Source: Sipunculus nudus (lineage: Eukaryota > Annelida > Sipuncula > Golfingiida > Sipunculidae). Taken from it: a stretch of DNA of 64,000 nt. The notes under the pieces were generated by a model that searched no databases, was not told where the DNA came from, and saw nothing but the letters and a program-made list of their open reading frames with translations. Below are positions 20,741 through 33,560 of this stretch, in pieces. Positions within the stretch are counted from its first letter, which is position 1. Each line of letters begins with the position of its first letter. A program made the translations under genes and the position numbers. The stretch is taken from assembly GCA_026874595.1 (NCBI GenBank), contig CM049321.1, positions 46,245,797 through 46,309,796 of the forward strand. Reading direction: 5' to 3'.

Positions 20741-21074
20741 CATTGTTTTAAATTATTAGCATAAATTTAAAATCAGTACCTTAAGTTTTGCCCAAATTTG
20801 ATGATGGCACATTTTTTTACTGTAAGTGCTGTGGATTTAATTTTCACAGTATGTACACATAAGCATTTCATATGTTAAAATCTGAAATTTTAAACCAATT
20901 GATCAAGACCTGTAGATTCCATTCGAGATTTCATGCACCATGTCTTCACCAAGTCAGTGGTATTCAGTGTTGTTACATAACCCCTTCACTCCTGGCCTTC
21001 TGCCTCTGTGAGTGTCTGGGTCAGGCTGGGTCAGGTAGTATTTACCAGAGAGCCTCTCCCTCTCTCTAGGGCAG

Positions 21075-21078
<4 letters not shown>

Positions 21079-21112
<34 letters not shown>
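21079..21112. repeat. (TC)n microsatellite
   Basis: Uninterrupted TC dinucleotide run. Confidence 0.95.
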
Positions 21113-21116
<4 letters not shown>

Positions 21117-21884
21117 CTATACCTCCCTTCCTCCCTCCACCCCATTCTGTTGAAAGGTACTCTAAACCAGATTTATTAGCTACAAATGTTGATGCAATTT
21201 AGGAATGTGGATCAACTGAAATATTCACGTATATATGTTATACTGTAAATGTATAGTAACATTTTTAAACCTGGAAAACAAAATTGATGTAATGAGAAAA
21301 AGAAATTAATGCAGTTATTGTTATTTTTTTCCTGGCTCAGTAGAATGGGAATTAAAATGATTTACTTTGTTTCTCCATATTTCTGCCTATTTTGAATATT
21401 TAATAATTATGAATAAACTTTTTTTTCCTGTAAGCACTGTTGAATTAAATTTCTTATTATGTATGTATTATGCAAGGGGTTGTAACACCCACCATCCCCT
21501 TCCCCCACCCCACTGGGTCCTTGCTCCTTGGCACTGTGCACAATAAATCTATTGCAAATGCATAAAATTTAACAATTAAAGAAAATATATACAGAGAAAC
21601 AGAGGCGCCCCCCCCCCCCCCCCCATATCAAGTCCTTCCACCTGTGGAGTGGGGAGGTTATGGCAACTGTGCACATATCATAAAATAGAAAAAAAAATTA
21701 TTAAAAAAACTGGATCTCAATAGACAAATGTGTAAACTGTTAATCAAAATATTATTTGCAACAATTTCTTTAATCATATCTACCAACCATGGCCTAGATT
21801 ACCTCTTCCTCTCAGACTTTATCTACATTTCATAATATTTTAGATTTTAACCTTCCAGGTGTTTAAGTACTGTTGAATACTCTG

Positions 21885-21894
<10 letters not shown>

Positions 21895-21929
<35 letters not shown>
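21895..21929. repeat. (CT)n microsatellite after poly-C
   Basis: A C-run passes directly into a CT dinucleotide run. Confidence 0.95.
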
Positions 21930-21931
<2 letters not shown>

Positions 21932-22870
21932 TTTATCTCTACATCCTGTTCCACCCCTCCTTGCTGCCCTCACTGATCCCTTCTCCGAACCCCATCCCAA
22001 TGTCAGCCTCAGTATACAAGAACAAGATGAATCAGATATATTCATATTTTTATATTTTGTATAACTATTTGCCCATATGTACCTATGTATATGCCAGAAA
22101 TTATATCAATATTGTGTAATATGAAGATGTGGTTGGCATCAAAATAATGTAACTTGTCAAGACTGAAGAGATATCATGTCATACAGTCACAAATTCATAA
22201 ATCCCCTCATCAGCATAGTAAATCATAACATTATGTCTGTCAAATCGAAATCTTGCAGACTTCCATACGCTATAGATCCTTCAACAAATAGCCTTATCAT
22301 CATTCCACCACTGCTTAGTATACTGTCATTGCATTCATATTTGCTCAAATATATCACTTTTTTTCAACCCCTCCTAAATAAGTAAAACATTAACCACTAT
22401 ATTTTACTTCATATTAATCCAACAGTCAGGTTATTTCATATATCATTTACTCACATATTACATTATATTCCCTAATAAATGCCCAACATGTCCATGACAT
22501 TGATAAGCATAAATCGACTCAGCATAGTATCACAATGGTGATATATTTTAAGTCCAATCACTATCAGCTGAGCGCCGTGACCCATGGGTCCCTTGTTTTC
22601 TCTATTTTTGAGCCCTTCAAAGATGTGGTCGTCCGTCAACAGGTCATAAATCTGGTCATTGCACCTAGAATCTTCTAACTTGACATCCAGGGAGGTCCAT
22701 GAAAGATCTCCTTGGAAACCTGAAATTAGGTATTTGTTACCCATATCCTCCGAGCTATGCTTCAGTTGAATGAGGATAACACCTGCAAAATTTGGCATTC
22801 AGCTCATAACATTCCTTTTGTTAATGTCTTCCTTGTCGGCTGAGCATCATGACCCCTGGGTCACTTGTTT

Positions 22871-25260
22871 TATTCCAGAAATAAATTTGCCTGACTACTG
22901 TCAAATTTCATTAAATTTAGTTAGAATGGTTTCCCTTAGATGAACCCATCACAGCATGCAAGACAATTTGCACCACACCCCAACACCCATTTTCTTGCCT
23001 ACATGAATGGAAATCTTTATTTTCCGTATTAATTTCTTCCTGCAGATTAAAAAAAAATATTTCACAGATATTTCTTTATTATGTTATACATGACTACAAG
23101 TGAGAGATAAATTGCATGCATTTGCTTGCTTATATATTTATTTAGGGTGAATGATCAGACTTAAAAAAATATCAATATTTTTCAGGGTACTGGCTGGCAT
23201 CAATTATGACCATGGGTCAAAAGTCGTTGTCACTGATAAGAAGAGACCACAAATCGAAACGAAAGTAAAAAAAAAAACTGTGATGACCTAAGGAAATCAA
23301 GTAACGAGTGGGACTTTTACGTAACCCATAAAAAAAACTGTACGGCCAGTTTTTGTTGTATAAATAATTGTTGCAAGTTTCAGTAATAGATTCCTTACAG
23401 TTATTTATTTTAATTATTGTGACGTTATTAGTGAGTAGAAAATAAACGTGTTATATGCATTTTAATTTCAGCCTGTGCAGCTGGAGCATTTTATACCTAA
23501 CCTATATTTTTTCTTTTGGTTGTTGATCACACATGTATATAAATTTAAATAATTAATGCCTTTTTTCTTGTTTATATGATTTATAGATGTATATTCAGCT
23601 TTTTAACAATTGTTTCCTGCATGTAGACTTATTATTTATCAAACAGACACTTTGATGAATCAAATTTTAAGTTAAAACATAGTAAGTTTAATTTAATCTA
23701 GGGAGTGATATTTTTCTGTAGTCTTTGCATAACACTTTTGTGATCAGCACAATTGTCATCACTGTTGCATAAAAGAACGAAACTCCGTTTTACTGTATTT
23801 TTATGTATGAGTTTCAGAACAAAAGTGTATTTGCTTTGAGTTTTTTAGAAAATTATAAGAATTTTAAAGAATATTAAACAAGTCTGTTTACCTCAGTGTA
23901 GAGGAGTCAGCATAAGAGCAAATATTTGGATGTTATATTTTAGTTGCAGTTCCTCGGGGGGGGGGGGGGGATATTGTACCACTGAGCTCTATTGTTACAG
24001 TAAATTAAACTGGGAAATAATATTTTAAAGTTTATCCAATCGCTATAGGTTAAGTGATTGCAGGTATTTAATGATTATTGAAATCTCTGTATATTAAGAG
24101 TTTATTTTCATTTTTTAGTCGTTTAAAACAAAGGAGATAACAGCTTGGTTGTTACCACAACTTTTAGGACCCATTTCCATATGGTCACTGTGATAGCTTG
24201 ATGTAATTACATACATGTTTGTTGGACAACGCTATGAAGTGAATTCTTAATAAACATTTATTTTCAGATTGCTTTATTTTTTTATATGCCCACCGAGCTA
24301 TTTGAGTCTAAACATCACTGTACAACCAGCAGGTCCTTTAACAATATTGTATCCAACCATCCCGTAAATTTACATCGACGTGCATGTTCATGTAAATATC
24401 TGCCTTTTTCCATGAAAAAGTACATGCCATATCAACGTAAAATAGTATGGACTGTCCCCAAAGTGCACATAAAATTACGGTGCATTGTCATGGTAAGTCG
24501 CTGGAAATTACATGCAATATGAAATAAATTTACTTTCCAGTTACCCGTAAATTACTTGGAAAGTAAATCAGAGGCATATTTTTTTTCAACATTTTCAAAA
24601 TATTTTTAACATTTTTTTTTTTTTTGGCTAACTTTCGCCGACATTTTTTAAACATTTTTAACAATCACTTTCACAAGTAAACCTACATACCTCACAGACA
24701 ATTATAGATGACGCGGCCAAAAAAAAATCCCTGAAACGGGGATCGGAATGAGTCATATATTACACCTTGTACATTTTTTGTCTCACAACATTTTCATCAA
24801 CGATTTTAAAAACTTTTTAAAAGTTTTGTAGAAAAATGTATAAGAAAAATGTTTTAAAAAGTTTTATAAACATTTTTTAATAATGTTCTGGTGAAACATA
24901 TATGCGCCATTATTTAAAATGTTTGAATAAAAATGTTCTTTTGTAACATTTATGCGTCATTTTTAAAAACGTTTTAAGAATGTTTTTAAAACATTTATGC
25001 AACCCATTTAGCAAAACAATTCTGTTATTTCATGCTTTTCCCTGGTTATATGACAATTTTATGGAAACATACAAAAAAAAGGTAAAATAAAATATCGCCC
25101 GCCCGCACTGGTTTCTGAAAAAAAGTGCCTGAGAACCATACCTTTTTTTTGCCTTATATTTGTATATTTTATATTGGTATATTTTAAATTTATTTAAATT
25201 ATAAATGATTTCTTCATTACCATTTATATATGTATATGTTTGTTTATATTTATTCTGTTT
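22871..25260. other. AT-rich stretch without gene
   Basis: No coding exon recognised. There is a poly-G run at 23957-23970. Between 24780 and 25010 the sequence is an imperfect array of AACATTTTTTAAA/GTTTTAAAAA words. Confidence 0.6.
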
Positions 25261-25269
25261 TATATAAAT

Positions 25270-25310
25270 ACGATCTTCCGTGGGTTCGATTCCCACCGTG
25301 AGTGAACCGA
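25270..25310 (+). other. tRNA-like T-arm fragment (B-box)
   Basis: GTGGGTTCGATTCCCAC forms a perfect T-arm with a canonical B-box. No A-box, D-arm or acceptor partner is visible upstream, so this is not a tRNA gene. It is probably a truncated tRNA-derived SINE. Confidence 0.35.
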
Positions 25311-25563
25311 CCTTTCTGTTATACCATTTCCGTCTATATACAATGAACTCAGCATGGCTATTCATACATCTATATATATAATATATGCCGCACACCATAA
25401 TAGGCCATTAGTTCTCCCTGCTGCATGCAAAGTCGCCCTGCCGACAAATGTAGTGGGTTAGACTATGACGTCACTTCGCTGGTTCCTATAAAAGTTTCCT
25501 CAACTTATGAAATTGAATGTTATCAATTGTGGGTAAATTAATAACTTAATTGCTAGGATATGA

Positions 25564-25567
<4 letters not shown>

Positions 25568-25612
<45 letters not shown>
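25568..25612. repeat. (TA)n microsatellite
   Basis: Pure TA dinucleotide run. Confidence 0.95.
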
Positions 25613-25616
<4 letters not shown>

Positions 25617-25679
25617 TTTATTAATAATAACTGCGAAAAGAAATGAATAAAATGAGAGATATTAGAACTCAACCTGGGC

Positions 25680-25910
25680 CGCCCTCTGGATCCGGGGGGG
25701 GGGGATCTAGGTCCATTAAAATAACGATTGCGGGCCCTGAAAAGGAGCGCCCCCCCCCCCCCCCTCCCACGGACCCGCTTCTACCATTCAGGCGCGGGTA
25801 CAGGAGGGGGGGGGGGGGGTCTGACCTGCTCTTAACCAACGACCTTTTTTTTAGACAATTTTTATGCATGACACCTGTTGACCCCTCCCTGCAAAACATC
25901 CTGGATCCGC
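25680..25910. repeat. Low-complexity cluster with poly-G and poly-C runs
   Basis: Contains poly-G at about 25695-25706, poly-C at 25750-25765 and poly-G at 25805-25820, in a GC-rich context with GGATCC/GGATCCG words. The open frames on both strands (proline or glycine runs) are artefacts of the runs. Confidence 0.7.
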
Positions 25911-27350
25911 GCCTGCCATTGTTGTATGCTGACATAAGAAATTAGTGCCAAGGGATCCAGAAACACCTGTTGATCACATTTATTGACCCTGTAAGTGGGT
26001 CAGTCACATCCGGGTTTATTCACATGCACAATAGAACTTTATCCCGTGCTGCATGAAGCTCGATTGAATTGTGAATGACCACAAGGCCGCATTTCTTGGC
26101 ATTGCCGAAATCTGGCCTCTTGTATGAATTTTTACTTTCAGCTGTTTAAGAATTTGAGGTGCTCAAATGTATTTTCCATCTTTATTCACCCTGGAACAAC
26201 TTATAGTGGAATAGTGGTCACAGAGACAAGTTTTCATTGCCCGAAGGTAGCTATCAGGACCTGTCAGCAAATGAAGCCTGAAATTCCAATGGTCTTACAG
26301 TTATGATTTGTGCCAGACAACAGAAAAAGACCTTTGCTTTTGCTCAGACAAGCCTGTTAATTATTTTTTACAAAGTGTAACAAGCTTTGTTCAAAATGAA
26401 GACAACAGGACTACTTTTTATCATTATATGACAAACTTGTTTCTTAATTCATTTTTATTTTTGTTGGTGTCAAAATTGTAGCAGACATCTTTCTAGTTGT
26501 TTAAGAAGAACTTCTTTACACAGAATATGATCCAAATTAACTGGAACATGAAAAATAAAAATAAATGTTTTCAGTACGTTGCAATGGAAAACTCTCTAAT
26601 CTTAAAAAAATGCCTTCGTCATATTTTCATGATCTTGCCTTACGTTTTCTTCCTTTTCCTTCATCCACCATACTGCTTACGACGTCTTCCAGCTTGTGGG
26701 TCTTTTTTCTTTTTCCTCCCATGGAAAACTAGCTCCTAGATAACTTGATGAGTTCCTCAGGCCCTGAGGACATATTCTGTTTCATTTCATACTCCAGTTT
26801 TTTAATGAAGTTAGTGGCAGATGCCTTGTCTGAATTAAGAAAAAATATGTGTGAATAATTAATAAGCTGCTGATGAGCCAGTTCATTAATTATTACTAAG
26901 TGTAAAAACCTATGATCCTTTATTACAATGAAAATAAATTTACAACTGAAATACACTCTATTACATTTATATGCTCCACTGGCTGTTATTGAACCACCTC
27001 TCTCTTAGCAAGCTCTCTCTCTCTGTCAAGGTGAACTGGTTCAGGGTGTCCCACCCCATGTGTGGACCCCCCCCCCCCCCCCCCCTTCCCTTTACTCTTT
27101 TTCTATGGTAACTTAGAGAGAAAGGATTATAGGTACATGGGGGAGGGTATTGGAATCGTTGGTAATTTTTCAAAATATGCAATGTGAAGAGGACATAGCA
27201 AGAAAATATGAGACTTTTCTGTTCCTGAACTATTAAAATTAAATCTCAATATCCTTAAGGCCGGGTCACGGCGCTCAGCTGAATGTGACAGATATAATTT
27301 GTTACCATTGTTGTTTGTAGGTCTGTAAGATTTCATTTTGACAGATGTAG
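25911..27350. other. Stretch without recognised gene
   Basis: AT-rich, with a poly-C run at 27067-27085 and a family A-like end motif (GGGTCACGGCGCTCAGCTGA, reverse orientation) at 27265. No coding exon recognised. Confidence 0.55.
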
Positions 27351-28199
27351 TTTTTAGCTCAGCTGACTATAAGTCATCTGAGCTATAGTCGTGGTCCATT
27401 GTCCGTCGTCCGTCCGTCTACCCGTCTGTCCGTCCGTAGATGTGACACGTTTTGAAACCGTAAGACCTAGGAATCCAAAATTCAGCATAATGTTAGATGT
27501 CCCAAAGATCTCCTACCAAGCCGAAAACTGGGTCTTTGCGACTTCGTTCCTTTGAGAAATTAATAAAAAACCTCAATTTTTTATTAAAACCTATTTTCAC
27601 ACTTCAGGACTGCCTAATATCAAAACCACTCTATTATTCCTCTATAAATATTCCGCTATATAGTTCCTATGTACATGCCAGAAATTAAGTCTGTTAAGTA
27701 TAAATTCTTTAAGTTATGGGCCCAAACATAATGGACTTTGTAAAAAATAGGAAAAATATTTATACTCACTTAACATGAAAAATTTGAAACAAGAGTATAT
27801 TTTCCCAAGTATATAACTATGTTTAATTAAAATTAAATTGTTTACCCAAAATTAGATCTGAATTTTGTAAATTTTTTAAATTATGCGCATAAAAATAAAA
27901 TCAGTACCTTAAATTTTGCCCAACTTTGACCATGGCACGTTTTTTTCCTGTAAGTACCATTGATTTAATTTTCACAGCATGTAAACATAAATATTTGTTA
28001 AATCTGAAATTTGAAAATTAAAGCTTGAAAATTAGGCTAGTTATTGATTTTTTTTTCTGTAGTCACTTCATTTGATTACAGATACAGGGTTCCACTCCAG
28101 GTCACTGGAAGTCAGCTATGCCAGGGTTTCTGATTTGTTACAGTCACGGAGGAGATCCCCTGCTGTGACAGGTGTACAGTTATTCTCATATCACCACCC

Positions 28200-28222
28200 C
28201 AATCACCCCCCCCCCCCCCCCC
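28200..28222. repeat. Poly-C run
   Basis: Homopolymer C stretch within the repeat. Confidence 0.9.
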
Positions 28223-29700
28223 GCAAACCCAACCCACTAAGTTTTATGCAGTAATTGTTATTGTTTTCACTGTATCTCCTTAATTGTAATTGTTTTTTTC
28301 TTCTCCGATATGCAAACACTTTCCTTGAAAAGGTATTTCAAGGTGTAATCCAGAAGATGCAATGTTTTGTAATGTAGCATTCTTAAAGAAATCAATTTTC
28401 TTTTAAATGATTTTAACAAATATAAATAACAGTATGCTTAAATTTATAAAATATGAAGCACATTATGGATAAATCAAGACAGAATTAAAAATTGTGAAAT
28501 CCAAATCAAGTATTATTTTAAGATATTTAATGTTTTGCAGAATTAAAAGATATATGTTTGTAGTAAAAAATAAATAAACATTTGTATGCATGATGTGGTG
28601 TTATCTGACAAGATTGAGATTATGATGATGCAATTGAGAATTATGAATCAACTTTTATATTCAGATATATGTTATATTAGAAATGTATAGAAATATAAAT
28701 TTATAATAAAAACGATGTGATAAAAAAATGAGGATTTAATACAAACATTTGTTCATTATTTTCCTGCCTCAGGAGCCTCAGGCTTTCTTTGCCCTGTTTT
28801 ATGTTGTTAATTAGTTATATTTCAAATGTATATATTTCATTTAAAAATACATATATATTTAATAATATATATTATACAAAAAAGATTCAATTGAACAAAT
28901 GTGTAAACTACTGAAATGTCAACAGTTAATCAAAAAGCCAACTAATGATCATGGTAATATTACAGATCAATTGTTCACAAACTGCTCACATGCTTCAGTT
29001 TCAACATTAAGAAACACATGTTCAGGTCACAAAATATTATTTGCAATAATTTCTTGCTCATCAATACAAACCAATCATATAAACCAACCATGGCCTTTAT
29101 TACCTCTTACACTTGATCTCCATTTGATATTATTTTAGATTTTTACCTTCAAGGTCAACTTCAGCTGAGCACAGTGACCCATGGGTCCCTTGTTTAATTT
29201 ATAAATTTTTTAAATTTTTATTCATTTATATGTGAATATTTAAGGTTGATTCACAATTCTAAATTGCATCAACATTTACAGTAAATTTGGCCAGGCAACA
29301 TCACATTATGTACACAGATTCTTATTTTTTTCTAAAAATATATTATTTAAATTTGCAAAATAATAAATATCTGAAAATAATACTTGATTCAGAATTAGAA
29401 AAAATTGTATACGTTGGACCAGAAACTGCTATACAAATATAGTTAACAATAACAGTAAGTAATGCAACATATCTGGTTGGTGGGGGGGGGGGATAGGTGG
29501 TGGTGGTGGTTGGCCACAAGTGATTCTAGATCTAAGACAGCAGTGGTGCTTCCCCAGTGTTGCCCCGCTCACAAGGTTACCAAGGCAAGGCTGGTCAGGA
29601 GGTTGAAACTGTAAATACATTCAGAGCTTCTGAAAAACTTCAATAACTAGACTAATTTTTAAACTTTAACTTTCAAATTTCCGAATTCAACAGATAAAAT

Positions 29701-29702
<2 letters not shown>

Positions 29703-29777
<75 letters not shown>
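29703..29777. repeat. (TA)n microsatellite
   Basis: Longest pure TA run in the window, about 75 bp. Confidence 0.95.
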
Positions 29778-29778
<1 letters not shown>

Positions 29779-30850
29779 TGGCTGTAAAAATTAAACCAAA
29801 TGGACTTACAAAAAAAAAGTGCCATGGTCAAAGTTTGCCAAAATTTAAGGTACCAATTTTATATTTTTGCTGATAATTTAAAACATTTAAAAGATTTTGA
29901 TCTAATTTTTGGTATACAATAAAATTTTGAATAACGAAAGTTATATTACTGAAAAAAAATGTCCATTGCTTTATTATGTAATATATCACTTAATCAAAGA
30001 GCAATGTTATAGTCGATAACTTTTTAAAATTAAACAATACTGACCTTATTTCTGGCATGTACATAGGAACTATATAGAGAATTATTTATGGTAAATATGA
30101 AGAAAAAGAGATGAGTGGTTTTGATAATAGGCAGTCATGAAGTGAGAAAATAGGTTTTTAATAAAAAAAAATGAGGTTTTTCCTTAATTTCTCGAAGAAA
30201 CGAAGTCGCACAGACCCAGTTTTTCATCTGGTAGAAGAACTTGGGGACATCCAACTCAGTATGCCAAATTTTGGATTCGTAGGTCCAACGGTGGCGAAAT
30301 GTGCCTGTTTTACGGCCGGACGGAAGAACGGACAATGGACAACGGACAATGGACAACGACTATATATGTCAGATGACTTATAGTCAGCTGAGCTTAAAAC
30401 CATTGATCTTGATTAATATAATACGAGTTAAAGTGTTTATTTTTCTTTGAACTGACCAGTCAATAAAGCGTTCATTATCCCCTTGTTCAATGACGTTTTT
30501 CAGTCCTTACAATAATACCATGCATGTGCTGCGCCTTGATCATGGTCAGCTGTATCAGTTCATTCAAAGGTTACTTAACTCTGTTTTAGAGCCCATTTCA
30601 ATATGTTCGTGAGAGAAATTAGGTGAAAACATTCAAACTAAATTATCCTTTCCATTCTTCAATGGTCTTTATTCCACAAAACGCCCAATGCGGCCGATTG
30701 GGGCTCGTCACACGTGCTCAAACTAATGAATCCAGTCTACTTTTGATGATCTTCAAGCGTGATATTATTTTGCTTCAGGCTATTTATTATATTTTATTTC
30801 AGTCATTTAACATTATATTAGTATTTCTGCTGGGTTTTTACACCCGAGCC

Positions 30851-31447
30851 TAAAGCCCCTTTCACACATTCACGGATAGGGACAGGGATCACCCCGGACC
30901 TTAATCCGTGGTGTTCCGGGGACAGCAGCGCGATTTCGTAAATCGGGCATTCACATATTCACGGATAGCAACACGGATAATCCAGGAGCATCGTTTCGGA
31001 ATCATCCGTGTTATCTACGGCATCGCCGTGTAAACACCTGGCATCACCGTGTTAACACCGTGTTGCATCCGTAGTGATCCTTGGTGCACCAGCATGATCT
31101 GAGAAAAAACTTAAACTTGCACCCGGAAAGTGCCGGTCTCAATACGGAGCTCCCGGTGGCTACATGGCGACTCCTGGATGTATACGGTGGCTACACGGAG
31201 GTGCACGTTGCCTACAAGGAGTGATACGGATGATTTTGCATCCGTGTACTCCGGGACGAAAAATTGTGCAGGTTTAATTTTTTCTCCGAACATGCCGGTG
31301 CGCCAAGGATCACCATGGATGCAACACAGTGTTAACACGGTGATGCCCGGAGTTTACACGGTGATGACGGAGTTAACACGGATGATCCCGGAACGATGAT
31401 CCGGGATAATCCGTGATGCTATCCGTGAATGTGTGAAAGGGGCTTAA
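30851..31447. mobile_element. Fold-back MITE with TAA target duplication (PIF/Harbinger-like)
   Basis: The ends AGCCCCTTTCACACATTCAC (30854) and its perfect complement ending at 31444 continue matching for 24 bp, flanked by TAA on both sides (30851-30853, 31445-31447). The inverted similarity goes far beyond the ends. Words such as CATCCGTGTTA, CACCGTGTAAAC, GTGTTGCATCC and TGATCCTTGG appear in the same order in both arms, so nearly the whole element can fold on itself. No coding capacity. A 3-bp TAA target is typical of PIF/Harbinger; the family itself is inferred. Confidence 0.75.
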
Positions 31448-31712
31448 TGGCCAGAGGCCGGAGTTTATCCCGGTTTCTGTAGCGTGAAGCGACTAAGGAG
31501 TTAAACCTCCTCCTGGATGGGACGCTAGTCCATCGCACGTTACCTTCCTAGTATTTACTGGTACCCATTTCTACTGCTGGGTGGACAGAGGCACACTTGT
31601 GGTTGAAACCTTGCCTAAGGTTTTTGCACGGTGCGAGTCTGGCGGGATTCGAACTCGAGACCCCTCGATCATGAGTCCGGTTCCTTAACCATTACGCCAC
31701 CACCCCCGTTAG
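31448..31712 (-). mobile_element. tRNA-derived SINE
   Basis: On the minus strand the right end has an A-box-like TGGCGTAATGG (about 31687-31699) and a B-box GTTCGAATCCC (about 31645-31655) at tRNA spacing, with a CAT anticodon-like loop between. The cloverleaf stems are mismatched, so it is not a functional tRNA. The tRNA-like head is followed by a SINE body including GGATGGGACGCTAGTCCATC, a near palindrome. The sequence left of the MITE (CACCCGAGCC, about 30840-30850) appears to be the continuation of the SINE, meaning the MITE inserted into it at a TAA. Confidence 0.65.
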
Positions 31713-31720
31713 TATATCTG

Positions 31721-33560
31721 GCGAACCTGTGAGCTTATGCGATGGTGTGGCGTCGTCCGGAGTCCGTCGGCCGTTGTCTGTACGTTAACCCATACTATCT
31801 TGAAAACGTCCAAGGGTTAGCATCACAAAATTTTATACAAAAAATTAGTCATCCAAATAACTCTATAAAATTTTGCTTATTTTTTGGCTAACTGCATTTT
31901 CTTATATTTTATAGGGAAAAAGCTAAAAAAGCTTTAAAAATCTTCTTCTCCGAAACTGTTCAGCCAAATTGCCTAATATTTCACAGAAATGATTTCTGTT
32001 ACAATCTCTCTCTAGTTTGGTCGAATGGTTTAAGTTTGGCGATTTTTGTCATCTGTCCAAAAAAGCATACTAAACTTACAATCTCAGAAACGGCTGGAGC
32101 TATCATCACCAAATTTTATGATAATGTTGGTGACATGAGTCGTATCTGAAATTGAGGTATTGGTGGCGCCACCTGCATCGGCCTTTTTTTACGGGGGTCA
32201 TCAGTGCCCGTATCACACTGAGGGCTACAAAAACTTCTTCTCTGAAACCATACAGCCAAATTGTTTAATGTCGCACAGAAATGATCCTAGGGTAGTGCTT
32301 TGTGAAGTTTGTTCAAAAGGTCTCAGTTCAGTGACTTTTGGCTGAGTTATGGGAATCTGAATTTAGTCATATGCCATAATTAACAGCCCATTTTAGTTCA
32401 GTGGCTACAAAGATCTTCTTCTCAAAAAACACTGGGCCAAATTCTTAAATCTCACACATTAATTATCCTCAGATGTTGATAATTCAATTTTGTTCAAATG
32501 GTTTGAAATCATAAGAAGCTTAACTTAGTCTTTTATCGTGTATTTTCCCAAATGAGTTAAAAACCTGCAAAACGTTTTTTGACTGACACAACTGAGGCCA
32601 TTTTTTAGCGAACCTGTGAGCTTATGCGATGGTGCAGCGTCGCTCGTCTTACGTCGTGAGTCGTCTGTACGTTAACCATAGTTATCTCAAAATCGGCAGG
32701 AGAAGGCATCACCAAATTTTTACAAATAATCAGTCATCCGAAAAACTTAATCAGATTTTGTTTATTTTTTTTTCTAACTGCATTTTCTTAGATTTTATAG
32801 GGAAAAATCTTAAAAAGCTTTGAAAATCTTCTGCTCCGAAACTGTCAAGCCAAATGTCCAATATTTCACAAAAATGATCCCTGGAACAAACTCTCTCAAG
32901 TTTGTTCGAATGATTCCAGTTCGGAGATTTTTGGCCGAGTTAAAGGAGGCTGAAATTTTTCATCTGTCCAATAAAGCATATTCAAATTTAAATCTCAGAA
33001 ACGGCTGGAGCTATCATCACGAAATTTTATGCCAATGTTGGTCACATGAGTCATATCTAAAATTGAGGTATTGTGGCGCCACCTGCATCGGCCTTTTTTT
33101 GTACGGGGTCATCAGTGCCTGTATCACACTGAGGGCTACAAAATAACTTCATGTCTGAAACCATATGGCCAAAATGTTTAATATCGCACAGAAATGATCC
33201 TAGGGTAGTGCTTTCTTAAGTTTGTTCAAATGGTCTCTGCTCAGTGACTTTTTGGCTAAGTTATGGGAAGCTGAATTTAGTCATATGCCATCAACGTCTA
33301 TTTTAGCTTAGTGGCTACAAAAATCATCTTCTCAAAAACCACTGGGCCAATTTCTTAAATCTCACACATTAATTATCCTCAGATGTTGATAATTCAAGTT
33401 TGGGTAAATGGTTTTGGTTCAGTGCTTTTTGGCTGAGAAACGGGAAGCTGAACTTGGCCAGTTTGCTGTATCTTCCTATATGAGTTATACACCTGCAAAA
33501 AGTTTTTTCGACTGATACCACTGAAGCCAGTTTGTTAAATATTTTACAAGAATAATCCCT
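31721..33560. repeat. 887-bp tandem duplication
   Basis: The block starting GCGAACCTGTGAGCTTATGC at 31721 recurs at 32608 and runs in parallel: ACGTTAACC, CAAAATTTTTA, TCCGAAACTGT, ACGGCTGGAGCTATCATCAC, GCCACCTGCATCGGCCTTTT, AGGGCTACAAAA and TCAGATGTTGATAATTCAA. Each unit itself contains a repeated inner phrase (CTTCTTCTC.GAAAC). No coding potential. Confidence 0.8.

Larger units (their letters stand above)
20741..22870 (+). repeat. Dispersed repeat family A, direct copy
   Basis: This stretch parallels 27880-29200 in the same direction: both contain ACCTTAA(G/A)TTTTGCCCAA, TTTCACAG(T/C)ATGTA, then much later ACCAACCATGGCCT and TTACCTCTT. Both carry the end motif CAGCTGAGC..GTGACCCATGG (here at about 22567), followed by GGTCCCTTGTTT. 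A second end-like motif is at 22836. The open frame 22472-22798 on the minus strand lies in this repeat and shares wording with 42960-43460, so it is not a host gene. Two (CT)n tracts (21079-21112 and 21895-21929) lie inside. Confidence 0.55.
27352..30397. repeat. Two oppositely oriented family A copies forming long inverted arms
   Basis: The left arm begins TTTAGCTCAGCTGACTATAA at 27352. The right arm, read in reverse from 30397, begins with the same words and keeps matching for about 600 bp: CCGTCCG strip, TTCTACCAG/TCCTACCAAG, CTGGGTCTTTGCGACTTCGT, TATATAGTTCCTATGTACAT and GCCAGAAAT. The left copy ends with the family's 3' motif at 29163-29197 (CAGCTGAGC...CCCATGGGTCCCTTGTTT). A long (TA)n tract separates the arms at 29703-29777. 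No coding. Confidence 0.7.

Noticed and set aside
22472-22798. 108-codon minus frame with a protein-like look
   Set aside because: It lies in the dispersed family A and recurs degraded at 42960-43460, so it is repeat sequence.
25270-25310. A tRNA gene
   Set aside because: Only the T-arm is present.
25643-25945. Plus- and minus-strand frames rich in Gly, Pro and Ser
   Set aside because: They arise from poly-G/poly-C runs; no conserved motif.
31640-31712. A functional tRNA gene
   Set aside because: A and B boxes are present but the stems are mismatched; it is the head of a SINE.
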